This document shows, piece after piece, positions 62,783 to 64,000 of a stretch of 64,000 bases of DNA. The stretch spans positions 186,001-250,000 of the forward strand of contig JAFRXO010000032.1 in NCBI GenBank assembly GCA_017443465.1, given 5' to 3'. How positions within the stretch are numbered: position 1 is the first letter of the stretch; the number at the start of each line of letters is the position of its first letter. The notes under the pieces are model-generated. The model made no database searches and was not told where the DNA came from. It saw only the letters and a list, made by a program, of their open reading frames with translations. A program made the translations under genes and the position numbers. Origin of the DNA: Bacteroidales bacterium. GTDB taxonomy: Bacteria > Bacteroidota > Bacteroidia > Bacteroidales > UBA932.

Positions 62783-63684
62783 ATGACTGCGTATTTGTCG
62801 GGAAGAGGCATCTTGTAAACGGAATCCCTCAGTAGTCTCCGAAGTTCCGGTATATCCTTGCATTGAGCCTGACACTCGGGAGATATGGGCTCCCCGATCC
62901 CTATCCTGAATTCTTTTCCTCTTTTGTTGAAACACTCCCTCGGAAGGCGTAGAAGGCGCACACGCCAGTTTATCAGGCCTAGCAAGTAGTAGAAAAGGGT
63001 GTTGCCGTCGAAAAACCGGATCGGCACTACAGGAACCTTTACTTTCTGGATTATCCGGATAACGGAATCCTGCCACTCCCTGTCACGGGTACTGCGGTGC
63101 AGATTGTCATATGCTGTGACGGACTTTACTTCAGGAGTCTGTTTCCATGGCATGAGCCAGTCCTTCCAGTTCAGGTCAGAAACCGCTCCTGAGGGGAAAA
63201 ACCCCAGAGGCTTTCCTTCGTGGATCTGGCGGATCGCCTGCCTGACTCCGGATATGCTCCTTCCAGTAGGTGAAGTGGAGTCTGCATCTACCGGATTAAC
63301 CGTTATGAAACTCTCTTCCAGGGTCTTGATCCTTCCCAGGATTTCGTTCACCATTACCTTGAATCCAGGGAAACGGCTCCCGACCAAATCTATGAGTACG
63401 ATTCCGTCAGCTCCTCCGTAGGCATGGTTGCTGACAGTGATGAAAGGAGGTTCCAGTTTTTCGAGGATATCCAGCCCGGAAACCTTGTAGTTGAACTTGC
63501 ACCATTCGATCAGTTTGCGGGTAAAATCCGGCCCGTGGGAATCGAAGAACCTGTCATGCACGTAATTGAGAGTACTCAACCGGGTTGCACGGAAACAGAA
63601 GTCACAGAGGGCTTTCCCCAGTTTTCCCCTGAAAACCGGGCTCGCTGCTTCCAATTCTGCGGGTGAGAGTACGTAATGCATCAC
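62779..63684 (-). CDS. Lysophospholipid acyltransferase family protein
   Basis: 301 residues of the PlsC/hemolysin type. The acyltransferase box is SNHAYGGADG (His followed by Asp after five residues, a variation on the HX4D motif that is usual in this Bacteroidota group), and PLGFFPSGA is the phosphate-binding stretch. Membrane-associated and adding an acyl chain to a lipid; the group includes ornithine/glycine lipid enzymes. Adjacent to a CDP-alcohol phosphotransferase and an SDR, supporting a lipid role. Confidence 0.85.
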   Translation of the reverse strand: MMHYVLSPAELEAASPVFRGKLGKALCDFCFRATRLSTLNYVHDRFFDSHGPDFTRKLIEWCKFNYKVSGLDILEKLEPPFITVSNHAYGGADGIVLIDLVGSRFPGFKVMVNEILGRIKTLEESFITVNPVDADSTSPTGRSISGVRQAIRQIHEGKPLGFFPSGAVSDLNWKDWLMPWKQTPEVKSVTAYDNLHRSTRDREWQDSVIRIIQKVKVPVVPIRFFDGNTLFYYLLGLINWRVRLLRLPRECFNKRGKEFRIGIGEPISPECQAQCKDIPELRRLLRDSVYKMPLPDKYAVI

Positions 63685-63688
63685 TCTG

Positions 63689-64000
63689 CTATTTCTTTGG
63701 AGGGTCGATTTTGGCGTAATACCTCAGGTCACCGAAGAAGGAGGCCATGAACATGATGAAAAGGACTGCAGAGATAACAAGTCCGACAAGGTCAAGGGCG
63801 GTCAGGAGAAAGGTGTCAGAGCCGAGAGCCACCTGTAATGAGAATTCCCTAAGCGGCCTGATCAGGATCAATAAAGTATTTACGATAATGACGATGATCC
63901 GGAACTCCGTAGGGCCTACCCTGGCATATGTGAGCTTGAATTCGGATTTCAGGTGGGCGTTGACCGAGACATTTACAGTCATCATCAGGTACGCCGCGAA
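63689..64000 (-). CDS. CDP-alcohol phosphatidyltransferase family protein, C-terminal part (5' end outside window)
   Basis: The frame is open to the right edge (about 103 residues seen). Two or three spans and the ending RYYAKIDPP fit the C-terminus of CDP-alcohol phosphatidyltransferase-like proteins in Bacteroidales (from memory), which make phospholipids. The motif with catalytic Asp residues would lie outside the window. It precedes the acyltransferase by 4 bases. Confidence 0.6.
   Translation of the reverse strand, partial: FAAYLMMTVNVSVNAHLKSEFKLTYARVGPTEFRIIVIIVNTLLILIRPLREFSLQVALGSDTFLLTALDLVGLVISAVLFIMFMASFFGDLRYYAKIDPPKK

Noticed and set aside
61961-63076. Longer version of the SDR gene starting at 63076
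   Set aside because: It would extend about 300 bases into the acyltransferase gene; the ATG at 62782 overlaps the acyltransferase stop and starts directly at the SDR motif.

Overview
The window looks like a chromosome segment from an anaerobic, probably gut-associated member of the Bacteroidales, with roughly 52% GC by eye. Signs of this are: promoters of the Bacteroidota type (a -7 box TAnnTTTG upstream of many genes), little Shine-Dalgarno signal, BACON/DUF4876 lipoproteins, a carboxypeptidase-regulatory-domain TonB receptor, the reduced E-DUF2764-A-B-D-I-K V-type ATPase set, and a sodium-pumping methylmalonyl-CoA decarboxylase. The genus cannot be fixed from the sequence alone. No insertion sequence, phage, CRISPR array or integrase was seen; coding density is very high and the largest gaps are about 220 bases.

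Layout. 2-4360 (+): end of an ADP-ribosylglycohydrolase-family gene, a GH31 glycosidase and a GntP-type transporter. 4365-5690 (-): ffh. 5783-14446 (-): a seven-gene run from an ABC ATPase and permease through a DUF4857-like membrane protein to a TonB receptor, a lipoprotein, an outer-membrane barrel and a BACON/DUF4876 lipoprotein. 14521-17987: a secreted propeller-like protein, then a metal-efflux P1B ATPase with a detached HMA chaperone and a Fur-family regulator. 18130-22241 (-): tRNA-Ala and a sodium:solute symporter operon of proteins with unknown function, one of them a paralogue of the gene at 14521. 22309-25810: nitroreductase, then a metal-type TonB receptor set with His-rich partners. 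25857-29972 (-): recF-dciA-pdxB-DUF4301. 30106-32540 (+): TPR protein, YebC, GDPD. 32546-32756: a structured RNA candidate. 32764-37485 (-): a polysaccharide-related trio (FAD oxidoreductase, zinc dehydrogenase, heparinase-like lyase). 37623-41726 (+): methylmalonyl-CoA decarboxylase. 41757-42865 (-): FMN-binding protein and a HAD phosphatase. 42966-48392 (+): metH, an aldo/keto reductase, metF. 48460-55687 (+): V-type ATPase. 55759-64000: tRNA-Glu, glmM, a DUF1343 protein, L31, DPP IV and a lipid-synthesis cluster that runs off the right edge.

How it fits together. The methylmalonyl-CoA decarboxylase would export Na+ during propionate formation. The V-ATPase K subunit keeps the residues that bind Na+ in the Enterococcus enzyme, and a sodium symporter lies in the same window, so the cell may run on a sodium cycle. 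Two metal modules (P1B efflux with a Fur-family regulator; TonB uptake with His-rich proteins) and the seven-gene ABC/TonB operon point to active trace-metal or cofactor handling. metH and metF form a methionine/folate block.

The strongest sequence-level oddity is the palindrome CATATG. It occurs about 110 times by eye against about 15 expected, on both strands and in all reading frames, and it spans the start codon of at least a dozen genes.
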